From the NCBI GenBank assembly GCA_020850695.1, contig JADZEF010000239.1, forward strand, positions 1-56,807: a DNA stretch of 56,807 nucleotides. The letters are read 5' to 3'. Below, piece after piece: positions 28,563 through 38,101 of the stretch. Source of the stretch: Planctomycetaceae bacterium (GTDB taxonomy: Bacteria > Planctomycetota > Planctomycetia > Planctomycetales > Planctomycetaceae). The notes beneath the pieces are model-generated. The model ran no database searches and was not told the DNA's origin. It saw only the letters and a program-made list of their open reading frames with translations. Position 1 is the stretch's first letter, and the number at the start of each line of letters is the position of its first letter. Made by a program: the position numbers and the translations under genes.

Positions 28563-28596
28563 GCACCACGGCTGCGGCTCTGAGCAGCCGGGGTGC
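28563..28596. repeat. Hairpin repeat family C, second copy
   Basis: Near-identical to 33-66: 13-bp stem with one mismatch and the loop GGCTCTGA. It begins 6 bases after the stop codon of the peptidase gene. With no T-run, it could slow 3' exonucleases rather than terminate transcription. Confidence 0.65.
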
Positions 28597-28719
28597 CGAA
28601 GCCATCGATGAGCTTGAAGATCCGCGGCATCGACCATGCGCGCCGCTTGATCGGCGGCATGCGCAGCCGAGTGCGCAATCGACCTGAACTGGTTCGCCGC
28701 GTCCAGGCTGCGGACGGCA

Positions 28720-28745
28720 TACTTCACGCGGAGCATGAGGGCTAC
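28720..28745. repeat. REPIN family B, right half only
   Basis: The right hairpin (CGCGGAGCATGAGGG) with CTAC tag at 28742-28745 matches the right ends at 16841 and 23005. No matching left half is found; the left side of this spacer has a family C hairpin instead, so the spacer looks like a composite of two elements. Confidence 0.65.
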
Positions 28746-28790
28746 TTTCTTTGTCACGCCAAACGATGAACCCCTCGCGTTTATTCTCTC

Positions 28791-29108
28791 ATGCCTTCTC
28801 GTTCCGACATTCTGATGGTCATCGCACGGGAGGCGAGTGTGCCGGTCGAACGCCTGGCCGCGTCGGACCGTTTGTCTGAAGTACTTGGCAGAGGTGCGTC
28901 CGGGACCGCTTCCGACGAGGAATCGGACGGTGTTGAAGGTGCGCCGGAAGAGGTTCGGCTCTTCCTTCTGGCGGCGGCGCTGGAGGACGCCTTCGGAATC
29001 GACGTGATGGACCACCCGGAGTTTGACCGGCTGTGGCTGGAGACGGTCGAGGAACTGATCCGCGTCGTGAACGAAACGGAGCATGGACATCCCGCAACGG
29101 ACGCGTAA
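28791..29108 (+). CDS. Acyl-carrier-protein-like protein without attachment serine
   Basis: Protein of 105 residues shaped like an acyl carrier protein. DILMVIAREASVPVERLAASDRL fits helix 1 and the loop; FLLAAALEDAFGIDVMDHPEFDRLWLETVEELIRVV fits helices 2-4 of the ACP fold. The usual G-x-D-S-[LM] phosphopantetheine site is missing and replaced by an acidic insert (TASDEESDGVEGAPEEV), so it probably does not carry an acyl group. The MDR enoyl-reductase-like gene lies 137 bp downstream beyond a REPIN. It may be a structural or regulatory carrier-like protein; the assignment is tentative. Confidence 0.55.
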   Translation: MPSRSDILMVIAREASVPVERLAASDRLSEVLGRGASGTASDEESDGVEGAPEEVRLFLLAAALEDAFGIDVMDHPEFDRLWLETVEELIRVVNETEHGHPATDA

Positions 29109-29112
29109 CAGT

Positions 29113-29220
29113 GGGTCGTCTTTCGCTCGGCGAAAGAACGTGGCGTTGGACGTCATCGTCCTGGCGAGCCGTCGAAGTCTTCGTCGCGCTCGCGTTCTTT
29201 CGCGGAGCGAAGGACGACCA
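29113..29220. repeat. REPIN-like element family E, copy 1
   Basis: 108 bp with inverted 28-bp ends (29113-29140 and 29193-29220). The right arm read on the minus strand is TGGTCGTC then CTTCGCTCCGCGAAAGAACG; the left arm has the same layout with a few changes. The hairpin tip is again TCC/TCG. It starts 4 bp after a stop codon. A same-length copy is at 51971-52078. Confidence 0.75.
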
Positions 29221-29245
29221 TGAAACCAGATACTGAGCGTGAGCC

Positions 29246-30250
29246 ATGCGTGCGGCGGTGTTCTCTGAGTTCGGCGAACCGGCTCGCGTGCTGTCGATCG
29301 GCGAGGTCGAACCCCGGCGTCCCGGCCGGGGCGAGGTGCGGATTCGCATGCTCGCCAGCCCCATCAATCCGTCCGACCTGATGACGGTTCGCGGCGTCTA
29401 CGGACAAAGACCAAAGCTTCCCGCCGTGCCGGGCTATGAAGGGGTTGGGATCGTCGAAGAGTCGAACGGCGGGTTGCTTGGCCGCTTCCTCAAGGGAAAG
29501 CGCGTTGCGGTCCTCAACAAGTCGGGGGGCAACTGGAGCGAGCAGGTCGTCATTCCGGCGAAGCAGGCGATCCCGCTGCCGGCGGACTTGCCGCTTGAAC
29601 AGGCCGCGTCCTTCTTTGTGAACCCCGCCACCGCCTGGGTGATGACGCGCGAAGTGCTGCGTGTTCCGAACGATGAATGGCTCCTGCAGACGGCCGCGGG
29701 TTCGGCCCTTGGCCGGATGATCATCCGTCTGGGGCGAAAGGAAGGTTTTCGCACGCTGAACGTGGTGCGGCGCGCCGAACAGGCGGATGAACTGAAACGG
29801 TTGGGAGCCGATGCGACGATCGTGTTCGATCCCGCCCACCACCCGCAGGAGCTGCTGCGGCAACTGGTCACGGAGGCGACGGCCGGCCAGGGGGTGCGAT
29901 ATGCCATCGACCCCGTCGGCGGAGCGACCGCATCGGCCATCATCCCGTGTCTTCGCGATGACGGACGATTGCTGTTCTTCGGGTCACTCTCGGACGATCC
30001 CGTCGTGTTCGCCCAGCGCCATCTGATGTCGACCGGAGCGAGGCTCGAAGGCTTCTGGCTCAGCCGCTACATGAACACGCTGGGACTCGTCCGCAAGCTG
30101 CGGCTCGTCAGCAAACTCAAGTCGCTGATCCGCAGCGGCGTCCTGGCGACCGATACCGGCGAAGCCTTCCCGCTCGAACAAGTGACGAGCGCCGTCGCCG
30201 CGGCCGAGCAAGCCGGGCGGAGCGGAAAAGTGTTGCTCCGGATGACGTGA
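29246..30250 (+). CDS. MDR-family oxidoreductase, enoyl-thioester-reductase-like
   Basis: Zinc-free medium-chain dehydrogenase/reductase of 334 residues. ASPINPSDLMTVRGVYG, LPAVPGYEGVGIVEE and the NPATAWVM segment are typical of mitochondrial-type 2-enoyl thioester reductases and quinone oxidoreductases. The nucleotide-binding region is LLQTAAGSALGRMIIRLGRKEG with an NADPH-type Arg (NVVRRAEQ). No structural zinc cysteines are present. It would reduce a double bond of an acyl thioester or a quinone with NADPH. The neighbouring carrier-like gene hints at fatty-acid chemistry, but that link is weak. Confidence 0.8.
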   Translation: MRAAVFSEFGEPARVLSIGEVEPRRPGRGEVRIRMLASPINPSDLMTVRGVYGQRPKLPAVPGYEGVGIVEESNGGLLGRFLKGKRVAVLNKSGGNWSEQVVIPAKQAIPLPADLPLEQAASFFVNPATAWVMTREVLRVPNDEWLLQTAAGSALGRMIIRLGRKEGFRTLNVVRRAEQADELKRLGADATIVFDPAHHPQELLRQLVTEATAGQGVRYAIDPVGGATASAIIPCLRDDGRLLFFGSLSDDPVVFAQRHLMSTGARLEGFWLSRYMNTLGLVRKLRLVSKLKSLIRSGVLATDTGEAFPLEQVTSAVAAAEQAGRSGKVLLRMT

Positions 30251-30283
30251 GCGCTCCGGCGCTTTTCATCTGTCCTGGATCTT

Positions 30284-30402
30284 TCTCTGCTCCCTCTGCT
30301 TGCTCCTGTTCAATCTGCCTTTTACCGTCCTGCGATTCCATCGCAAGGAAGCCGATTCCGGCAGAAAAGGCATTCAACAGGAGCAAGCAGAGGGAGCAGA
30401 GA
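30284..30402. repeat. Long inverted repeat family F
   Basis: Arms of 40 and 38 bp (30284-30323 and 30365-30402). The outer 27 bp match perfectly in inverse, then there is one mismatch and a 2-base indel before GCCTTTT. The unit AGGAGCAAGCAGAGGGAGCA is purine-rich with short internal repeats. The loop holds GCCGATTCCGG, repeated directly at 30411. It sits between the MDR gene and the DUF6263-like gene. Confidence 0.8.
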
Positions 30403-30524
30403 TTGAAGCATGCCGATTCCGGAAACCCTCTCCCGCCGGGGATGTGCCGCCGGTATGTTGACGGGCAGGTCCCATCGGCTCGGCCACTCGGCCTGCTCCC
30501 TTCGGTTTCTTCGGAGACGCGGCG

Positions 30525-31481
30525 ATGAACGTGAAATCCCTTCTTGTGTGCGCGGCAGCGGCCGTCGCGCCCCTTCTGTCGGCCAGTCTCGCTCATGCGG
30601 ATGATGAGGCGATCCTGCTGCGGCACAGGTATGAGAAGGATCACCCGCTCATTTATCGCACGACGGCCGAGACCGAGCAGGTTCAGGCCTTCATGGGGCA
30701 GAAGGTCACCATGACGATGAAGCAGACGGACGTGACGCAGCGGTCGCTCGAGACGGTCAATGAGGACGGCAACCTGCGGGTCAAGTCGGAGAACAAGCAG
30801 CTGCTGACCACCATGAAGTCGGCCCTCGGGGAGTACAAGTTCGATTCGAAAGTGGCCGAACGGGAAAAAGGGAGCGCCCTGTCGGCGGCGCTGAATCCGA
30901 TCTACGAGCGGCTCAGCGGGGCGACGCTGACGATGGTCATCACTCCGCGGGGCGAGGTGAAGGAGGTCGAGGGGCTCGACATGCTGCTCGCGGACGTCCT
31001 CAAGGACAACCCGCTGGGGGCTCAGTTCGCCGGGGGCGGCAGCAAAGGGGCCGCGCGGCTCTCGCAGCAGGAATCGAGCGACCAGCTTCCCGAGCAGCCG
31101 GTCAAGAAGGGGGACAAGTGGGAGATCCCTTACGAGATGGACCTGCCGAAACTTGGCAAGGTGACCGGCAAGCGGGTCTACACGTTTGAAGATGTCGACA
31201 AGGTCGGCGAGCGGGCGACAGTCCGGCTCGGCGTGACGCTGGAGATGTCGTTCGACCTCGCCATAGAAATGGGCGGGGCAAAGGTGACGGGGAAGATGTC
31301 GGTCTCGGACAGCAGCGGCACGGTGCACTTTGACCCGAAGCGCGGCGAGACTGTCTCGAAGAAGGCCAAGTACACGATTTCAGGAGACCTCACGGTCGAC
31401 GCTGGAGGGAACATCATCCCCGTGCGGAGCGACCAGACCCAGAGCGTGACGGTCGAACTGCTTGAGAAGCTGCCCGAATGA
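30525..31481 (+). CDS. DUF6263-like secreted protein
   Basis: Exported protein of 318 residues; signal peptide 1-25 (ending SLAHADD). It matches the planctomycete DUF6263 type by pattern: YRTTAETEQVQAFMGQKVTMTMKQTDVTQRSLE near the start, ITPRGEVKEVEG in the middle, VKKGDKWEI and a C-terminal KAKYTISGDLTVDAGGN. It is mostly beta-strand and has no catalytic motif. No function is known. The start ATG at 30525 directly begins the leader peptide. Confidence 0.7.
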   Translation: MNVKSLLVCAAAAVAPLLSASLAHADDEAILLRHRYEKDHPLIYRTTAETEQVQAFMGQKVTMTMKQTDVTQRSLETVNEDGNLRVKSENKQLLTTMKSALGEYKFDSKVAEREKGSALSAALNPIYERLSGATLTMVITPRGEVKEVEGLDMLLADVLKDNPLGAQFAGGGSKGAARLSQQESSDQLPEQPVKKGDKWEIPYEMDLPKLGKVTGKRVYTFEDVDKVGERATVRLGVTLEMSFDLAIEMGGAKVTGKMSVSDSSGTVHFDPKRGETVSKKAKYTISGDLTVDAGGNIIPVRSDQTQSVTVELLEKLPE

Positions 31482-31524
31482 GTCTCGGAGTCTCCCGGCA
31501 ATCGACGGGCCGACACTGAAAACG

Positions 31525-31552
31525 AAAAAAGCCGCAAGCGAGAGCTCGCGGC
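31525..31552 (-). terminator. Terminator of the Tyr/Asn-rich protein gene
   Basis: Read on the minus strand, GCCGCGAGC pairs with GCTTGCGGC around a TCTC loop, followed by TTTTTT (31530-31525). It ends the transcript of the gene at 31602-32009. Confidence 0.85.
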
Positions 31553-31559
31553 GAAGGGC

Positions 31560-31581
31560 GGGGGCGAGCGAACTCGCCCCC
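31560..31581. repeat. GC-rich hairpin
   Basis: GGGGGCGAG, loop CGAA, CTCGCCCCC: a perfect 9-bp stem with a stable tetraloop, lying between the stop codon at 31602 and the terminator. It would add 3' stability to the mRNA of the minus-strand gene. Confidence 0.6.
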
Positions 31582-31601
31582 GGTTGGTTTAACTCCGGCG
31601 A

Positions 31602-32009
31602 TCAGTAGCGGTTCCGATAGTGATCGTACGAGCGGCTGATCGGCGTCAGACGACGGCTGTAGTTGTCGTACCGCGAGTTGCTGTACCAGCTGTCGTTGTG
31701 GCGGCAGTCATCGTACCGGTTGTTGTACCACGAGTCGTTGTAGCGGTTCGTGGTCGTCCGGGTCCGCGAATCCCAGGAATAGGGATCGAAGCTGGTCGAG
31801 CGGTAGCGGTTGTACGAGTTGTTGTAAGCGGTTGCCCGGCCGTAGAGACTCGTCGAGGGAACCGTGGTGCAACCGTACGGACCGCACAGCGTGCGGGAGC
31901 CGTCCCAGTTGGTGTGCGAGGTCGAGTACGGCAGCGCCGCATCCGCCGACGCACCGAAGAGTCCGAGCAGGCCGAGTCCCAACACCAGAGAGAGAGCAGT
32001 GCGAGTCAT
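31602..32009 (-). CDS. Secreted Tyr/Asn/Arg/Ser-rich protein
   Basis: Unrecognised exported protein of 135 residues. A signal peptide (1-24, ending SADAA) is followed by a short region with two cysteines (TLCGPYGCTTV). The rest is a low-complexity part made of Tyr, Asn, Arg, Ser and Asp, with two imperfect repeats NDSWYNNRYDDCRH and NDSWYSNSRYDNYS (about residues 90-118). No enzyme motif. Such composition suggests a disordered, sticky or structural envelope protein. AAAGGAC lies 8 bases before the start. It has its own terminator and a possible promoter at 32087-32116, so it is transcribed alone. Confidence 0.7.
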   Translation of the reverse strand: MTRTALSLVLGLGLLGLFGASADAALPYSTSHTNWDGSRTLCGPYGCTTVPSTSLYGRATAYNNSYNRYRSTSFDPYSWDSRTRTTTNRYNDSWYNNRYDDCRHNDSWYSNSRYDNYSRRLTPISRSYDHYRNRY

Positions 32010-32086
32010 GGTCGAAGTCCTTTCAAAGCATCACACCAGAAGGACGGAGCAGAGAGCCTGTCGGGTCTCGCGTCCGGACACAGATC

Positions 32087-32116
32087 ATTGTGATCCGCGT
32101 CATCGTTTGATGTGAA
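32087..32116 (-). promoter_or_regulatory. Possible promoter of the Tyr/Asn-rich protein gene
   Basis: On the minus strand, TTCACA (32116-32111) and CACAAT (32092-32087) are 18 bases apart, about 78 bases upstream of the start codon. It is an imperfect sigma70-like match and is suggested only. Confidence 0.3.
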
Positions 32117-32702
32117 TCACTTTTGCAACACGCATGCCATTCAACTCACAACCCAGGTTTCAGGTTGAATTCAGAGAGTCCTGGCAGCTTGAGATGTCCA
32201 CAAGGATTGCAACAAGTTCCACAACATCCTGTCACCAGGTCACTTGCGAACGCGCCACCTTGCCGCAGCCAGCGTGACTGTGACTTAAACCCATTGAAAA
32301 GACTCACTATGACTGCGCATTTCGCCTGCCATGTATCCTCGGCCGTTTGTACTTTCGAGTAGGAATTACAACCGAGCGACCAGCTGTCCTCGCTTTGACG
32401 CACCCCCCTTTCAGGCACGAACGGCCGCATTTCCACTATCTGGCAACGCTCGGGAATGCGGGACGAAGCGAGCCTGCGGGTCGGGGAACAGTTCCGGCAT
32501 ACTTTCCCGCCGATCACCCGCCGTGAGCCAATGGCCGATCAGGTGGGGACCACGTGAGGAGAGTCACAGGATGGCCCCAGGCGGAAGTCGACCGGGAGTT
32601 TTTTTTTGCAGGCGCGACAGCATCGGAGACAGCCGATTCGAAGGGTGTCGAGAACGACTCTTCCGAGTTTTGGGAAAGGCATAAAAGCCTCCGCCCTCTG
32701 CT

Positions 32703-32731
32703 TTGACACTGCCTTACAGTCTCCTTACACT
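32703..32731 (+). promoter_or_regulatory. Sigma70-like promoter of the ATP synthase operon
   Basis: TTGACA (32703-32708), a 17-base spacer, then TACACT (32726-32731). The -35 matches the consensus fully and the -10 at four of six positions, with ideal spacing. The leader to the first start codon would be about 143 bases. It is the best promoter match noticed in the window. Confidence 0.65.
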
Positions 32732-32880
32732 CCCGACAACTTTCCAGAAAAGCTGTGGCACTCGATCCGTTCTGCGGGCTGTTTTCTCCCTCTCCACTGA
32801 GGGTGAGCGGCGTGCAGCGAGGGACTGTAACTGGTCGAGGTGGGTCGCCGGGTCGAGCGTTCCGTTGAGGGAGGGATGTC

Positions 32881-33189
32881 GTGTCGACGTCTCCTGCGGA
32901 TCGCAGGTCGGCCGCTGCGGTGGCCATGCAATGGGCGTCGCAGGTCACGAGCATTTCGCTCACGATGGCCCTGCCGGCCCTGTTCGGTTACTGGCTTGAT
33001 GGAAAGTGGGGAACGACTCCCTGGCTGGTGATCGTGGGAGCGCTGCTCGGACTGGTAACGGGGATGCGATCGCTGATTCGCCTGGCCGACGCATCGGGGC
33101 GAAAGAAGCGATCGGAATCGGCGGGACGAGATGGCGGGACTGATTCAGGAGATGGCACCGGCCGCGAGCGGGGTCATGGCGACAGCTAA
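32881..33189 (+). CDS. AtpZ/AtpI-type small membrane protein
   Basis: First gene of the operon, 102 residues. AVAMQWASQVTSISLTMALPALFGYWLDGKWGTTPWLVIVGALLGLVTGMRSLIRL is the two-helix ATPase_gene1 (AtpZ) pattern, including GYWLD between the helices. AtpZ/AtpI proteins help assemble the c-ring or take part in Mg2+/Ca2+ transport with the synthase. The tail is hydrophilic and Gly/Arg/Asp-rich. The start is GTG, preceded by GAGGGAGG at 6 bases; a nearby ATG at 32876 is out of frame. Confidence 0.82.
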   Translation: MSTSPADRRSAAAVAMQWASQVTSISLTMALPALFGYWLDGKWGTTPWLVIVGALLGLVTGMRSLIRLADASGRKKRSESAGRDGGTDSGDGTGRERGHGDS

Positions 33190-33601
33190 GCCGGAAGGTG
33201 CGATTTCGCTGGCGGTCAGGCGGTCGATGGTGCTGCTGGCGGTAGTAGGGGCTCTCTGGGCGATTCTGGCGTGGCCTGCTTATCAGTGGGCTGGTCGTGA
33301 TGCCCTGGTGGGGCTCAGCCTGGCGGCGATCATGTGCTTCTTTCCGGGGCTCGTGGTTTTCGTGATGACGGCCAGCGTGCCGGCGGGAAGTTCAAAAGCC
33401 GCCGGGGTCATCGTTGCGGGGTCTGGGTTAAGCAAGATTGTGCTGTTCGCGGGAGTGCTGATCGTTCAGTCAGTGCTCCCGAATCTGAAGGTACGAGAGT
33501 TTCTGGTCTGGGTCCTGGTTTTCTATCTCGCGACGCTGTGCCTGGAGACGGTTCTTCTGCTTCGTCGTCCTTCGAAGGCCGATGAAGCAGGCCGGGCGTG
33601 A
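33131..33601 (+). CDS. AtpI-like membrane protein
   Basis: Second gene, 156 residues, with four membrane segments: SMVLLAVVGALWAILAWPAY, LVGLSLAAIMCFFPGLVVFVMTA, VIVAGSGLSKIVLFAGVLIV and FLVWVLVFYLATLCLETVLLL. The four-helix layout is that of the ATP synthase I protein, a chaperone for the c-ring. It overlaps the previous gene by 59 bases from ATG 33131, or by 14 bases if ATG 33176 is used; either overlap implies coupling. Confidence 0.7.
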   Translation: MAGLIQEMAPAASGVMATAKPEGAISLAVRRSMVLLAVVGALWAILAWPAYQWAGRDALVGLSLAAIMCFFPGLVVFVMTASVPAGSSKAAGVIVAGSGLSKIVLFAGVLIVQSVLPNLKVREFLVWVLVFYLATLCLETVLLLRRPSKADEAGRA

Positions 33602-33686
33602 GGCGGGTTTGTGGTGACTTGAGTTCGTCTGGCGTGGCGGGCGCCTTGCGGCGATTCGTCGGCAAATGTTCCTGCGGCAGGAAAAG

Positions 33687-34637
33687 ATGGCCGGACATAG
33701 CGATATCTTCCATCACGTGCGCGACTCCGCTTACCTGGAGTTGCCGCACTTCATTAATGAGGGAAAGCTTCCGCTTCCCAGGATTGGTGATTTCCAGATC
33801 ACCAAGTTCATGTTGCTGCAGGTCGTCGCCGGGCTGATTACGCTGTTGATCGGCTGGGGATTGGCGCGGCGGGCCTCAAAAGACGGCGCGACGAAGGGGC
33901 GGATCTGGAACTTCTTCGAGGCGATTGCGGTTTACCTTCGGGATGAAGTGGTCCGGCCGACGATCGGCGATGGTCACAGCCACGCCGAAGAGCACGTCGA
34001 TTCGCACGGGCATGTCCTCCATGGCCATACCCCCTCGCATCACGAGCCGCGGGTGACCGAAGACCACGGCCACGGCGGACCGGCCGCGCTTCATAAAGCG
34101 GGGCACCCGGCCGACCGCTTCCTGCCATTCGTCTGGACGGTGTTCTTCTACGTTCTGTTCTGCAACCTGCTCGGCGCGATCCCGTTTCTGGGATCGCCGA
34201 CCGGTGATATCAACGTGACGGCCGCCCTTGCACTCACCGCATTTGCGGCGACGTTCCTGGCGGGGGTCAGCGAACTCGGGTTCGTCGGGTTCTGGAAGAA
34301 CCTCGTGCCGCCGCTCGACGCTCCGTTCCTCATGAAGGTCATGCTGGTGCCGATGATGTTCGTGATCGAGGTCCTCGGCCTCATCATCAAGCACGGCGTC
34401 CTGGCCGTTCGTCTCTTTGCCAACATCATGGGGGGCCACACCGTCATCGGCGTGATGCTCGCCTTCATTGCGGCCGATGCCGTCATCAGCGGTCCGCTCT
34501 GGTATCTCGTGACGCCGGCCGCCATTCTCGGGCAGGTCGGCATCGGGCTGCTCGAATTGTTCGTCGCCTTTCTGCAGGCGTATGTGTTCGCCGTTCTGGC
34601 CACGATCTTCATCGGCATGGGTTCGCACCCGCACTGA
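33687..34637 (+). CDS. atpB: ATP synthase Fo subunit a
   Basis: Subunit a of the Fo proton channel, 316 residues. The essential arginine is in HGVLAVRLFANIMGGH; the final helices read GIGLLELFVAFLQAYVFAVLATIFIG. Between the first and second membrane segments (about residues 92-145) is a long His-rich insert with GDGHSHAEEHVDSHGHVLHG and HTPSHHEPRVTEDHGHGG, well beyond the usual loop. The insert could bind metal ions or protons. The start at 33687 (MAGHSDIF) is preferred; 33666 is also in frame. Confidence 0.92.
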   Translation: MAGHSDIFHHVRDSAYLELPHFINEGKLPLPRIGDFQITKFMLLQVVAGLITLLIGWGLARRASKDGATKGRIWNFFEAIAVYLRDEVVRPTIGDGHSHAEEHVDSHGHVLHGHTPSHHEPRVTEDHGHGGPAALHKAGHPADRFLPFVWTVFFYVLFCNLLGAIPFLGSPTGDINVTAALALTAFAATFLAGVSELGFVGFWKNLVPPLDAPFLMKVMLVPMMFVIEVLGLIIKHGVLAVRLFANIMGGHTVIGVMLAFIAADAVISGPLWYLVTPAAILGQVGIGLLELFVAFLQAYVFAVLATIFIGMGSHPH

Positions 34638-34729
34638 TGTGCGGCACGAGTCGTGTGCGTCGAAGGCTGCTGGCCTGGGAATAAGTGTTCGCTCAGTTTC
34701 ACCGCTTGTCTGGTAGAGGAGAATTGTCC

Positions 34730-35038
34730 GTGACTCAAATGCTGAAGATGATCGCGATGGCCGGTGCGATGGTTCTGCTGAGCGGTGCCTCGGCGATGGC
34801 CCAGGACGTCGTCACTCCCGCGAACCAGTGGACGCTGATCAATCTGACCTCGCCGTTCGGCGCCGGCCTGGCGATCCTCGGCGCGGCCTACGGCATCGGC
34901 AAGATCGGTGCGGCGGCCGTCGAGAGCATGGCCCGCCAGCCCGAAGTGGCCGGCGACATCCGCGGTGCCCTGCTCCTCGCGGGTGCTCTGATCGAAGGGG
35001 CCACGTTCTTCGCCCTCATCGTTTGCATCGCTCGCTGA
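34730..35038 (+). CDS. atpE: ATP synthase Fo subunit c with N-terminal leader
   Basis: Subunit c, 102 residues, longer than the usual 75-85. Residues 1-25 (MTQMLKMIAMAGAMVLLSGASAMAQ) look like a cleavable signal peptide ending in AMA-Q. The mature part is a two-helix hairpin: GAGLAILGAAYGIGKIGAAAVESMARQPE, loop, GALLLAGALIEGATFFALIVCIA. The ion-binding Glu is in ALIEGATFFA. The first helix lacks the Gln of Na+-binding c-rings, so protons are the likely ion. GTG start at 34730 with AGAGGAGA upstream. Confidence 0.9.
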   Translation: MTQMLKMIAMAGAMVLLSGASAMAQDVVTPANQWTLINLTSPFGAGLAILGAAYGIGKIGAAAVESMARQPEVAGDIRGALLLAGALIEGATFFALIVCIAR

Positions 35039-35155
35039 GGTTGGCTGGAATCGCGGTTTCCAGCGGGCTTGCGTCCGTCTGAGGGGACCGCACACCTTTC
35101 CGGTCGGATGGCCGTCCGGAGTGTTCCGCTTCACGCGCTGTGTTCGAGGCTGACG

Positions 35156-35809
35156 ATGAGTGCATTCTGCCGATGGATTCCGACTGTGGTTCTCGCCGTC
35201 TCGCTGGTTGCGGGGGGGTGGGGAACGCTGACGCCTGCACGGGCGGCGGACGACCATCACACGACGGCGAGCGATGCCGATCACGACACCCACGGGGGGG
35301 CCGCGGGGGGCGTCGACCTGCCGATGAAGTTCAAGGGCGACCTCGCCTTGTGGTCGTTCGTGACCTTCCTGGTCTTCTTCCTCGTTCTCTCGAAGATCGC
35401 CTGGAAGCCGCTGACCGCGGCTCTCGACAAGCGGGAGTCGGGAATCGAGAAGAACATCGTCGAGGCGGAAGCGGCCCGCGTGAAGGCTCAGCAGATGCTG
35501 GCCGAACACGAGCGGAAACTGGCGACCACTCAAGAGCAGATCCGGGCGATGCTCGACGAGGCGCGTCGGGATGCGGAAACCGCCAAGCAGACGATTCTGG
35601 CCGAGGCGGCCAAGCAGGCGGAGGCCGAGCGGAAGCGGGCGGTAGCCGACATTGAACAGGCCAAGAATGTCGCGCTGGGTCAGTTGTTCGACGCGATGTC
35701 CGATCGCGTCGTGGCGGCGACCGAGCACGTCATCGGTCGGTCGCTGAACGAAGGGGATCACTCGCGCCTGGTGAGCGAGGCGCTCGCCCAGGTTTCGCCG
35801 AAGGCCTGA
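35156..35809 (+). CDS. atpF: ATP synthase Fo subunit b with N-terminal leader
   Basis: Subunit b, 217 residues. The N-terminus (RWIPTVVLAVSLVAGGWGTLTPARA-ADD) looks like a signal peptide, followed by a His/Asp-rich stretch (DDHHTTASDADHDTHGG). The membrane anchor is LALWSFVTFLVFFLVLSKIAWKPL, and then a long Ala/Glu/Lys/Arg helix (about 95-200) forms the peripheral stalk dimer. AWKPL next to the anchor is the usual b-subunit border. The start at 35156 is preferred over upstream options. A REPIN follows 6 bp after its stop. Confidence 0.9.
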   Translation: MSAFCRWIPTVVLAVSLVAGGWGTLTPARAADDHHTTASDADHDTHGGAAGGVDLPMKFKGDLALWSFVTFLVFFLVLSKIAWKPLTAALDKRESGIEKNIVEAEAARVKAQQMLAEHERKLATTQEQIRAMLDEARRDAETAKQTILAEAAKQAEAERKRAVADIEQAKNVALGQLFDAMSDRVVAATEHVIGRSLNEGDHSRLVSEALAQVSPKA

Positions 35810-35815
35810 CGTTTC

Positions 35816-35908
35816 GTAGCACGGGCACTCCTGCCCGTGAGTCTGTGCTTTGAACTCGGGCGATTTTCGAAAGTCATTCTTTCGCACGGGCAAGAGTGCC
35901 CGTGCTAC
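35816..35908. repeat. REPIN family D inside the ATP synthase operon
   Basis: 93 bp bounded by GTAG (35816-35819) and CTAC (35905-35908). The left hairpin is CACGGGCACTCCTGCCCGTG and the right one CGCACGGGCAAGAGTGCCCG. It lies between atpF and atpH, 6 bp after the atpF stop and 34 bp before the atpH start, where it must be part of the polycistronic mRNA. Confidence 0.8.
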
Positions 35909-35942
35909 GGCAGGCCGGACGAAAGACGCGGGAAGCGACGAC

Positions 35943-38052
<2,110 letters not shown>

Positions 38053-38101
38053 TTGAGTTCCGCGTCGGTTTCACGGTTTTCCTGCCCTCCACTGAATCGC
38101 C

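Larger units (their letters stand above)
32010..32880. other. Long intergenic region before the ATP synthase operon
   Basis: About 870 bases with lower GC than its surroundings and no convincing gene on either strand. The open frames in it are Cys- or Arg-rich with no conserved look. It holds a possible minus-strand promoter (32087-32116) and the operon promoter (32703-32731). Confidence 0.5.

Noticed and set aside
32146..32517. Minus-strand frame of 123 codons in the region before the ATP synthase operon
   Set aside because: No ribosome site, unusual Cys-rich composition and no recognisable family; the region looks non-coding.
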